A stretch of 64,000 nt of DNA from Dryas octopetala (Eukaryota > Streptophyta > Magnoliopsida > Rosales > Rosaceae), in contig OY992833.1 in the NCBI GenBank assembly GCA_963921425.1, positions 7,289,228 to 7,353,227 on the forward strand, written 5' to 3'. The notes under the pieces were generated by a model. That model saw nothing but the letters and a program-made list of their open reading frames with translations, was not told the DNA's origin and did not search any database. Positions 24,601 through 33,702 of this stretch are shown here, in pieces (position 1 is the first letter of the stretch; the number at the start of each line of letters is the position of its first letter). Made by a program: the position numbers and the translations under genes.

Positions 24601-24785
24601 AGACCCTTTTTTGGTTGTGATAGAGGCGGTTGTTGATTTTAGAAGTGTTCTTACAGGTTTTATAAATTTTGGGTTAGCCCATTTTTAGGGGAGGTTCTGT
24701 CGAACTTTCGATAGAATTTTTCTTGAATTTGGATCCCGCAGGACCCCTCCGAGTTTCAGGGTGAAATCTGGGGGCAGTCCTATCA
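21678..24785 (+). mobile_element. Solo LTR C1 (related subfamily), TSD TGTTG
   Basis: It starts TGTAACAATCC and ends CAGTCCTATCA, with TGTTG duplicated at 21673-21677 and 24786-24790; length 3108 bp. The 3' 400 bp (for example GGTGGAGGTCGAGCCAATCA near 24440) align with A1/A6, while the 5' half is diverged. A mini-exon-like block of 104 bp (23141-23244) lies between AATAG and GTGAGTGGAC. The hairpin array is at 23787-24030. The leader is less CT-rich than in A copies. Confidence 0.87.
23787..24030 (+). repeat. Tandem array in LTR C1, about six units
   Basis: Units of 35-45 bp have the form GCTCTGCACTCGCC...GGCGGTGTATGACCAGCA. The first four units hold an inverted repeat (CACTCGCC with GGCGGTG, variant CACTAGCC with GGCAGTG). 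The last two are shortened to GCGTGCGCG and GCATGCACG. The shared word TATGACCAGC resembles TATGGCCAGG of the A1 array. Confidence 0.8.
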
Positions 24786-24790
24786 TGTTG

Positions 24791-26430
24791 ACTTAGAAAC
24801 TAATCAAACAAACATAAATCTGAACCTCAGATTGACTTTAAAAATAGTCTCACAGATCTTGCATCCAACTTGACGCAAACACATACAAAAGCCAAGTGAC
24901 AGCCTAAGCACTCAAAGAATCCATCATTGTAGGTATTCCAGTGCTAGCAACAACTAAAGTGGTGTGTGATTGTTTTCAAAGTTCATTCATCTTTCAATGA
25001 TTTAAGTTATTTTACTTATGCGTGAGGTGTGTGTTCTTTGTGTTTATATTTCAGATTAAACAACAACAACACAAAGAAGATAGAGACACAATTTTGGTGT
25101 CCGAAAATACCACAAAGGGGTTAAAAAAATTGGGGGTCTTTTGGGCTGACCAGGAAATCCACTATTCGACAGTTTCAATACAAGAGAATCACACAAACAA
25201 GCTCATTCACTTAAATCCTAAATCTAAGTGGCAGCTTCTTACCCTTGTGCAAACTTCTTGAGCCAAGCAGTCAGTCCATCATGACATTGGCAGCTCACAC
25301 CTTGAGCTCTTCAATGCACGGCACCAATATCAACACAAGCACAGCGGAACACGAACAGATGCAATGAAATACAACTGTGGATTCTATAAAAATCAGCTTC
25401 TTAATGTTATCAAGACTTAAAGAAGTCGATGGAGAATCCGATTCTAAAATCAATATGAGTATTTGATGATGATAATGGTGAACACAAAAACAACTCAGAT
25501 TTTAGAAATCATAAACCCAGATTGAAAAAATCATTTTTCATTGAAAAACATTTTTCTTACTGGAATAACTTGAACTCTTTGTTTCAATCCAAAACAATAA
25601 AAATTCCAAAATGAGAGAGTTGAAAGAGAGAGAGAGAGAAAGAGATGGCACACTCAGTTTTGTCCAAAACCAATTCTCACCTAATCGGGACACTTGGAGG
25701 ATCCTCACTTGTTTTAAGCTAAAGGACAAATGACAACTACAAAAAGGATGTCCAAAGCTAGTGATTTGGATGAGAATGACGATGTACATGGACTTTTGGA
25801 CAAGATAGGAACAAAGAATATTTTCAGTTAGGGAATATCCTCATGCGTATGCGTGAGTGAGCTGAGGAAGATAATAAATAGTGCACATGTGTGTGTGAAA
25901 TACAAGCTGAGACATGTGCACATCACATCACATATCCAAACTAAGGAAAGCACGTATCCTCATGTGCACATCACATGTTTTTTATTAAGGAAAGCATATT
26001 TAAATATGTAAGAGACTAATTGACTACACATAAAAAAATGATGCATGAGATGCATTTTACCTTAGTCCACTTGTTTTTATTCTTCCAATCTTGATCTTTT
26101 CATCCCAAGATAAACTCTAATAAGCTAGATTTTTAATTCTATCCGAGAGCTTATTTAATGTGGCATATGTAAAATAATTACAATGGTTTTGGCAAGGAAA
26201 AGCCAATTTATAAATTCCTAGAACTAACAATCTCTCCCTTTGACTTTCCTTGACAAAACAACCCAATTTGCTCACAATTCTCTCAACACATATCCCAACT
26301 TAAACTATGTTCCAAGGTGAGATCAAATAACCTGCAAGGGATACCACTAACACAAAACAAGATATCAAAGCATATGTAGCATATATCAGTGGCATATATG
26401 CATTCCCAGGTTGGATAAAAGGATCCAAAT
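24791..26430. other. Unrecognised AT-rich DNA between LTRs; no gene seen
   Basis: Before C1 inserted, this joined the sequence left of 21673. Short ORFs (25022-25261, 25538-25789) have no recognisable motifs. The text near 25300-25350 and 26225-26260 reminds me of copia untranslated DNA, but I see no LTR ends, PBS or coding domains. A GA run lies at 25626-25640. Confidence 0.4.
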
Positions 26431-27294
26431 TGTAACAACCCGACCAAAATTTCACTAGAAATTTGAATTTTTTTTATTTGTTGTGGACTTAAGAAGCACA
26501 AAGGAAAGTTAAGTTGTGGGACTCAGAAAAGTTTTTCTAAATCAAATTTGGAGACAAATATGAATGTTTGGAGATTATTAGAAATGTATTTAAGGTCATG
26601 AGGATTCTTGGTGAATCAATTTAAATTGTTAGTGATTTATTAAAATTATTGAGAATTATTTGTAAACATTTAAATATTTATTGGAATATAATTTTGGGGA
26701 CTCAAAGTTTACATTCGAGCTGCTAGAAAAATGGCATAAGGCAAGAGAAGCACTTGGGAGTTTTGGGAACATTTTTTAGACTCAGATCCATGGTTTGGGA
26801 GTTAATTAAAGAAGTGGATGTTGTTGCCCTTAATGAGAAAGTTTGGATTTCACAAAGGACCTATATGTAAACTAAAGCATTTAGATATAATTTTGGCATG
26901 GTTAAATAGAGTTTGAGTTCATGAACGCATAGGCGAAGACGGATCTTGAATCCAAGTTTCGTAGGAGAATATATCAGTGTGGAAAGTATTAGGGTATAGT
27001 GGTAATTTTGGAAGTATAGACCCAAAATTAAACCTGAATTTTCTCGAACTTTCCAGTTGAGGAAAGTTAAAAAGATAGAGAAAAGAGAGAGACAGACACA
27101 CCCGCCGACCCCCCACACCCGAGTTCGAACCTGCGCACAACCTAAGCCTTGCCCTCCAGCCCGGCTCCAACCACTGCCGGACGACCCAGACCCGGCCACT
27201 GGCGAGTCCCCCGCATCGGCGCCGACATAGTAGGCCCTTCCCATGCACGCGCTAGCCTCCACACACACCGAAAACCACCCAGCTTACTGCCCCT
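26431..27294 (+). mobile_element. 5' fragment of a C-type LTR (C2), truncated
   Basis: It starts TGTAACAACCCGACC and shares with C1 a run of motifs (for example ACTTAAGAAGCACAA and TTAATTAAAGAAGTG). The GC-rich leader begins at 27090. It stops at 27295, where another LTR start is found, and no matching 3' end is seen, so it is incomplete. Confidence 0.7.
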
Positions 27295-27850
27295 TGTAAC
27301 ACCCCGAACCTCGGGCCCATAAAAACACTGAAACATCAACCTTTTAAAATCTGGTTTCTCTTTTCCTTTTAGCCATGCACATAAATATAAATAAATAAAT
27401 TTCTATCAAATAAAACTTTTATGTAAAACCTCTGTATAAAAACATTTAAACAAAACAAAGTAGGTACCACTGCCTCGACTTCTCCTCAGCCTGCATAACC
27501 TGCAAAACACAAACCCTACACCACATTCATGGTGTACCGAGTTATACAACAAACCCGGTAAGCTTGAAAGCTCGTATGAGTGAAATGACTTAAACAAATA
27601 TCCTCAATAATTCTTCAATTTCCATACTCAATAAATATCCACAATAAAATCCATAATTACTCAATCAAATAACAATTTCATTGCCAATCATCCAAGCATC
27701 AAAATAATCATGATTCCTCAAATTCACATCATAATCCCACAATTAATAATAAATCATAATTCATTCTGGCAAATCAATTGCCTAAATGTCAACTATTAAC
27801 CTCAACCTCAATCATTCACATCTTAATTAATAACCTCAATGCATAATTAC
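27295..27850 (-). mobile_element. Fragment of a B-type LTR (B2), truncated
   Basis: The plus-strand text TGTAACACCCCGAACCTCGG and the next 550 bp match the first part of B1 (15565 onwards), including CTCCTCAGCCTGC and GAGTGAAATGACTT. It is therefore the 3' end of a minus-oriented B LTR. It ends near 27850 at CTAGGGCTGGG and the rest is missing. Confidence 0.75.
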
Positions 27851-28556
27851 TAGGGCTGGGTAAAAATACCGAAATATCGAAAAATACCGATACCGATTCT
27901 AGTGTGATTTATTCCTAGCCCAGAGGAATCATAATACCCACATTGGCCGTAGTCCATTGTGGATTATTTTGGGTCCCACAATAATAAAATAGAAATTTAA
28001 ATGACATAATTTTAGATATTGCTCAAGACTAGCACCAAAAGGAATAGAAGATCCAGACATGGTTTTCAACCACACATTGGACAAGGACTTATGGATCAAA
28101 ACTTTTCAACCTCATACGAACAAAGTTAGGTGTGTAGAATATTCAAGATGGAAGATTTTGGTCCTTCATGGATTAAATCTATTGAAGGTTTTGGTCCTCT
28201 AGAGATTAAATCTATGAAAAGTTATGGTCCTTCATAATTAACTTTATCTAAGGATTTGGTCTTGCTCATTGTCGTTCAAGCCTTTTTTATAGTTATTTAC
28301 TTTTACTTGCCTTATACTCTACTGGTTTTGTAGTTTCCTTTCTTCGTTAAGTTTTGGCAGTGTCTGCGATATGGATAAAGTTTTATTATCCATCTCAAAG
28401 TCTTTCATGCCAACCCAGGCCCAGTGGGAAATTTAGAACTATTAAGGTGGATCGCAGTATGTTGGAGGCCATTATTTTCATGAATGATCGAGATTTTGAT
28501 GCATGGATCTGGAGCGCTATGCCTATGGTTGTTTTAAGTATAAGAAGAAATTAGGC
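27851..28556. other. Unrecognised DNA; no gene supported
   Basis: It opens with CTAGGGCTGGGTAAAAATACC and clustered ATACCGA words, recalling hAT-type MITE ends, but I found no matching second end. Three near-repeats of TTTTGGTCCTTCATGGATTAA occur at about 28158-28240. The ORF 28354-28554 has no recognised family. Confidence 0.35.
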
Positions 28557-28745
28557 TGATACCACTGAAAATGACGTTTTGCAGAAACATGTAGCATTCT
28601 TTGACAGGAATCATGATGGAATTCTTTGACAGAAATCATGACCCAATTCCCAGGTTTACAGACAACTGGGTCTAGCATCCTTTTGTCCACAACCAGTGCT
28701 TTTCTCATCAATACGGCTCTCAATACACTCACCCGGGCCTGTTTT
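28557..28745 (+). pseudogene. Caleosin/peroxygenase gene fragment
   Basis: One frame reads DTTENDVLQKHVAFFDRNHDGI, which fits the start of the caleosin EF-hand (calcium ligands in D-R-N-H-D-G-I). After a short disruption a second frame reads GSSILLSTTSAFLINTALN followed by TLTR, fitting the caleosin membrane-hairpin region. Caleosins are lipid-droplet or ER proteins with calcium-binding and haem peroxygenase activity. Between the two pieces an 18-bp segment containing TTTGACAG-AATCATGA is repeated and the usual YPWET word is lost; stops follow. It is a short non-functional remnant, possibly captured by a transposon. Family assignment comes from memory of the motifs, without a database search. 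Confidence 0.6.
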
Positions 28746-29054
28746 AAGTAGAGTTAACAATCAAAGGGTAGTTTTTTGCAAGAATTTTCTCTCCCTTATT
28801 CTCTGCGAAGCAGATTTGCCGAGACTCAACCTTCTCAAGTGTATTAGCAAGAATAATGTTGTGTAGTTCATCACAAAGCCTATACTATGAACTCCATAGA
28901 AGAATTCTTATGTTCATGTGTATCTTATGGAAAAGGTTGTGTCGTCCATAACAACCATTTATCAGCATTGCAATTTTATAGAATTCGTTATGTGCACTGC
29001 ACCAAGATTTTCTTGGCGCGTAGGGCCAATTTCATGTCCACCCTTCTAAGGAGG
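28746..29054. other. Unrecognised DNA left of the young LTR element
   Basis: No domain is recognised, and the ORF beginning at 28887 runs on into the LTR. Its continuation after the element is 36700-36728, so this was contiguous DNA before insertion. Confidence 0.4.
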
Positions 29055-29059
29055 CTGTT

Positions 29060-32050
29060 TGACAGAACCGCCCCCAGATTCCACCTTGAAACCCGGAGGG
29101 ATCCTGCGGGAATCCAAAATCAAGGAAAATCCTACCGAAAATTCGGCAGAACCTCCCCTGAAAATGGACTAACCCAGACTTTTCAAAACCTGTTAAAAAC
29201 ACTTCTAAACAACAACCACCTCTACCACAACCAAATAGGGTCTCAGACCCAACAATTTCACAGAGAATCCAACTTAATATTTAGAGTGGTTATCAGAGCT
29301 GCTATTCTATTACAAGGAAATTTTACATCGAAAGATAGAATGACGCCTACTGGTCCGAGAAGGAAGATGGATGTAACTGCCTCGACGTGTTTGGCTCGAC
29401 CTCCACCAAAGCTACTACCTGGGGGGGAAACAATTTAAGACAAAACAAGAAAAACTGTGAGACAAACTCAGTGAGTGGACGGATTAAAAACGAAACATAA
29501 AATTTATTTATTCTTTTAGAAATCTTAAAATAAGAATCTCTAAGATTTCACAATCGTTCTTTGCAATCCCCCAACTTTAAAACCATTTAGCAAATCCATT
29601 TTTTTTAAAAAAAATCATCTCAAATAAACCTTGATACACTGAAAAAAAGGCAATAAAACTTTTCAAGCTGAGAAATATCAACTCTGAACTGAAATTATCT
29701 TTGTAAGCTGATTTTCTCAAAACATTTATACTTAAAAGTCGCACCATACTTATACCCGTACTGTAAACATTGTCCTGGCCACAATCCCGTGCACGGGCAG
29801 GCTCAAATCCTGGCCACAATCTCGTACGGAGGGGTTGCTCCGCCAAGCAGGCTCACATCCTGGCCACAATCTCGTACGGAGGGGTCGCTCCGCACGAGCA
29901 GGCTCACATCCTGGCCACAATCTCGTACGGAGGGGTCGCTCCGCACGAGCAGGCTCGTATCCTGGCCACAATCTCGTACGGATGACCCTTCCGCACGAGC
30001 AGGCTCGTATCCTGGCCACAATCTCGTACGGAGGGGTCGCTCCGCACGAGCAGGCTCGTATCCTGGCCACAATCTCGTACGGATGACCCTTCCGCACGAG
30101 CAGGCTCGTCAGATCAGTACATGCATTTACACAACATTTCAAGATACTCTTTAAAATCTCTGCTTACTTTTGAAATATATATGAACAACCCTTTTCTTTC
30201 TCTCAACTCCCTCAATGATCGAAACCTTAACGTGTCATTTCCTCAAATCACAAATGTCTCAAACCAAACATAAATATTAAATGGGATGAACAACCAAGAT
30301 ATATGTAATCCTTTCATAAGCTAAGTAAAATTACAACACGCCTGTTAAATAAAGGTATCTGAAATATGAATTCACGTAGAAATGCATGTCAAATATTTCT
30401 GGATCGCTTAAAATTATAGATTCCAAGATCAGGAAAATCGAACTAATATAAAAGATTATTTAAGAAAACTTAACATTTAAAACTCAAAGTCAATTTAAAT
30501 ATAACCGAAGAGATTGAAATCACATAATAAAGCATAATTTATTAAGATCAAAGTCCACTCACAGTATAAAATTCTTAGCTTCGACTCTCCACCGGATCGT
30601 CTCGACCTACGGTCGTCTCACTATAAATAGAACCATATGGTATATCATTAATCTCGACTCAACCACAATTAGGGTGTGTGTGTGTGAACGAACCTAACAT
30701 CACGCCTCTTACTTGTTCATCTCAACGATTCAATTACGTACTCACCAAAAATCCCAAATTAAACACTCCCTCCTTCCTCGAAAACTACTCGGCTCTACCC
30801 AAACTCAATCCGAATATAAAAACATAACTATAATATATAGCCTACGCACAAAACCGCGATTTAGTTTAAGGTTAGTTTCGGTAACCGAAGAGCACCCAAA
30901 CACTGACCAAAAGCAATCCGAACTTTACTTATTCTTCCACCCCAAAAATCACCACAAAACTCAGCCAATCCTTAGCAAACCCGAAATGGGTTCCAACCCT
31001 TGCAAATCCAACTTCTCAATTCTACTCAAATCTTTAATTCCAAACATCCAATAGGTTTCCTAGAGATGAAATTTGTTAAAAACCATCACTAATTAACAAC
31101 CCCCAAATCAGAAATCCAAGGAAATTCGAAAAGGCCCTATAATCCAAAAATTTAAGTTTCTAAATCTAAGGTTTTTACACTACAAAACGAAAGGAAGTGA
31201 AAGCCCAATAAAAGAGGAAGAAAACTCACCTAAAATGGAGGTGATTGGCGCCGGGAATTGGTCAGAATCCAACGAGACCAAGGGGAGCCAAGCTGCTGGT
31301 TTTCTGGGTTTCCTGTGCGCGCGGCTGGGCTGGCTGGAGGAGGGCCGGCTGAGCTGATCGGCCGACGTGGGAGGTCGCCGGTGGTCGGGGTCGATGGAAA
31401 AGCCGCCGAAAGTGACTGGGTAGCTGGTTGGCCGCGCACAGAGAAAAGGGAGAGAGAGAGAACTCGGGGAGAGAGGAGGCCGAGGGGGGTCGGCGCCTGG
31501 GGGAAAGCTCGCCGGAGCCAGAGGCCAGGTCGGCGAGTGGCGGTCGACGGCGAGGTGAGTGGGGGTGGCTGGGGCTGGTGCGCGCAGGGGAGAGGGTGCG
31601 GGGGTGGAGTGAAGACCGGGAGAGAGAGAGTGCGGGGAGAGAGAGATATAAAGGAGAGAGAGAGTGTTCTAGAGAGAGATAGAAATTTCTAGAAAATCTG
31701 ACTTTTAAACCCCAATTTGTCATTTTACGAAATTACCCCTCGCTTCAAACGCCCATATCTTTCAAACTGTAACTCGGATCGAAGCGTGCTACGTGTCTAT
31801 GAACTCGGGGGATCGAAACCTATCTAACGGACCCAAAGTCAAAGTCGAAAACCCATTTATTTTAAAAGTCAACTTTGGGTCAAGCTTAAATTGAAACAAA
31901 AATAAATATTTAAATCAAAACCCTTTTTATTTTCCAAATAAATCTCAAAATCTTTAAAATACAATCCAACATCTTTTTATAAATCTCTTAAAAAAAAAAA
32001 TCATAATAAAAATTTAAATTTCTAGTAAAAATTTGGGTCGGGTCGTTACA
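29060..32050 (-). repeat. LTR A4 (3' LTR in element sense), 2991 bp
   Basis: Termini on the plus strand are TGACAGAACC and GGTCGTTACA. In sense it holds: conserved block about 31830-31740, CT/GA tract 31690-31615, GC-rich leader to 31235, donor-like GTGAGT near 31230, 58-bp mini-exon-like block 30620-30563 followed by GTGAGTGGAC, hairpin array 30110-29774, acceptor-like CCCCCAG near 29422, and a conserved 3' block to 29060. Confidence 0.93.
29774..30110. repeat. Palindromic array in LTR A4, seven units
   Basis: Units of 50-51 bp begin CCTGGCC at 29774, 29809, 29859, 29910, 29961, 30011 and 30062. Each full unit pairs CTCGTACGGAG with CTCCGCACGAG; in RNA of the minus strand the single mismatch becomes a G-U pair. 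Two units carry the loop variant GATGACCCTTC in place of GAGGGGTCGCTC. The first two units are degenerate (CCCGTGCACGGG, and one with CGCCAAGC). Confidence 0.92.
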
Positions 32051-32087
32051 ACTTTCCCCCCTTACAAAAATTTCGTCCTCGAAATTT
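32051..32087 (-). other. Polypurine tract and FEDE-like end of pol remnant
   Basis: In sense it reads TTCGAGGACGAAATTTTTG, then AAGGGGGGAAAGT directly before the LTR. This combination sits just before the 3' LTR in many plant Tekay/Del elements and primes plus-strand DNA synthesis. Confidence 0.85.
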
Positions 32088-33563
32088 AGTAGAAAACCTT
32101 AATTTAAGTCAATTGTAGTTGTAAAATTCTTATCACCCATCAAATCAAACCTCCTTTTAACAACCATAAGTTGAAATATGCGTGAATTTGACATTCCCTT
32201 CCGTTCGAGAAAACCAAGGATATTTAAACTAAGGAAATCACTCTACAACGAACCTAAATAAATTAAGTAAGCCTTAAAAATAAAAACTTGAAAATGTAAT
32301 AGAAATGCCAAACCTTAGATAAAGTTTCCAGGGATAAAACCATAACGAAATAAATCCGTTTAAAACCTTTAAATCATTTGAAAGCAACTCTAACCCATAA
32401 ATCTAGAAAGTTTACTCAAAACACGAATATGTGACAAACTAGAGTGTGTGTGTGTCCTGAAGTCTATCGAAAATATTGTATCATGCTCAAAGTTAGATAA
32501 TGTACCCATGATGAAGTCCGGTGAAACCAACGCGTCCTGCTCCGTCATGGCGAAGACTCTGCCCTGGGCTCTGGGGCGTCCTGGCTGACCCCTCTATTGT
32601 TCTCCACTTCTACTGACATGGCTGGACTGGGCACCACTACGCTTCCGTTGCGCTACTCTGATTAACCCTTTGATCTATAAATGTATCCAACATAAAATAT
32701 GATTGCGACTTCAAGTATCGTTAATTACTACTTCTTCCACACCATTTCTTACGTATCCATGAAAATGAGAAATAAATTATGATCGTGAACTAAAGGGTCA
32801 CCCTCAAGCTCCTATCATTTCCTTAGCAATGTGTGATGTATTCAGGTCTATCACAACTCCAACTACCCAGACTTCCATCACAAGATACTTATGTCTCCAA
32901 AATGGTCTAGCTCCTCATTACCATCCATAAGTTATCATCAATCCATCGAGTACTCACATGCCCCAAGTTAAGAAAGCTATTTTAATGGAATTACAACAAT
33001 TTCAAGCTTACTCTCTTAAATAAAAACATCACTTCATATGTCAACACTTTGTGATGTCCCTCCTCTTCTAATATCAACCCTTACTTAAATCCAATACTTG
33101 GATCTCTTGCTTCCCATATGCCTACCACCTTCTAATTTCTCCTATCATTCCTTTAAGTCACGTCTCTCTTCTCAATTTCCTTCATTGTCCTCACTAGATT
33201 CCCAAAACAATTCATTTATCCCTTAATCATTATTATAAAATATTTATCCTAATACACAAGCATCTATCCTTCGCCATCTTTATTGTAAACCATCAGAGTT
33301 TAACTAAGCTTCACTGTGTCACATCTTCGATACTTAATCTCTAGGGAAATCTATAATTACAATACCGTTAAATTCCATAAAATTCCAACTTGATTTCCTC
33401 GAATGGGCTTCAAACGAAGTACTGAAACATTTAAACAACGCACTCTCAATTTCGTGATTACCAATTATCAAAAGAAATCCTCACGAGTACGACCCAAATT
33501 GTAATACCAGCATACCGCAAACGTAACACTCACGTTAATCGTATTAAATCTACCCCCATAAAC
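32088..33563 (-). mobile_element. Internal region of the young element: no intact coding sequence
   Basis: About 1.5 kb without protease, RT, RNase H or integrase motifs on either strand. The stretch 32515-32655 is more GC-rich and could be an old coding remnant, but its frames are short and I recognise nothing. The rest is AT-rich. Confidence 0.7.
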
Positions 33564-33605
33564 TTACCATAGTCTACTTTGAGGTCGGCCACGTCGAGGA
33601 GCCAT
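33564..33605 (-). pseudogene. Gag start remnant (14 codons)
   Basis: ATG at 33605 opens MAPRRGRPQSRLW and then a stop. M-P/A-P-R-R-G-R is the usual start of gag in Tekay-type chromoviruses, placed about 80 bp after the PBS as expected. The rest of gag is lost, consistent with a large internal deletion in an ancestor. Confidence 0.7.
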
Positions 33606-33687
33606 ATCTATAGTAGCGGAGAAAAACCTTTTTGTACACTGAAGGATGCACAGGAGGTGCGGAGTCTACAGGAAACTTAAACCTAAT

Positions 33688-33699
33688 GCTCTGATACCA
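33688..33699 (-). other. Primer-binding site (tRNA-iMet type)
   Basis: Sense sequence TGGTATCAGAGC begins three bases after the LTR end (ACT spacer). It is complementary to the 3' end of initiator tRNA-Met. Confidence 0.9.
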
Positions 33700-33702
33700 A
33701 GT

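Noticed and set aside
29774-30110. Regularly spaced palindromic repeats that resemble a CRISPR array
   Set aside because: Units are contiguous 50-bp tandem repeats with no unique spacers, inside a plant LTR, and no cas-like genes are present.
29577-30154. Overlapping ORFs on both strands across the arrays (also 34248-34798)
   Set aside because: The repeat unit is about 51 bp (17 codons), which keeps frames open by periodicity on both strands. No independent sign of coding.
30713-31054. 113-codon plus-strand ORF, identical at 35357-35698
   Set aside because: It is antisense to the LTR, identical only because the two LTRs are identical, and disrupted in the older copy A2.
31258-31692. Arg/Gly-rich plus-strand ORFs in LTR leaders (also 5400-5915, 35959-36336)
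   Set aside because: These are the complement of the CT-rich/GC-rich leader. Low-complexity composition explains the open frames.
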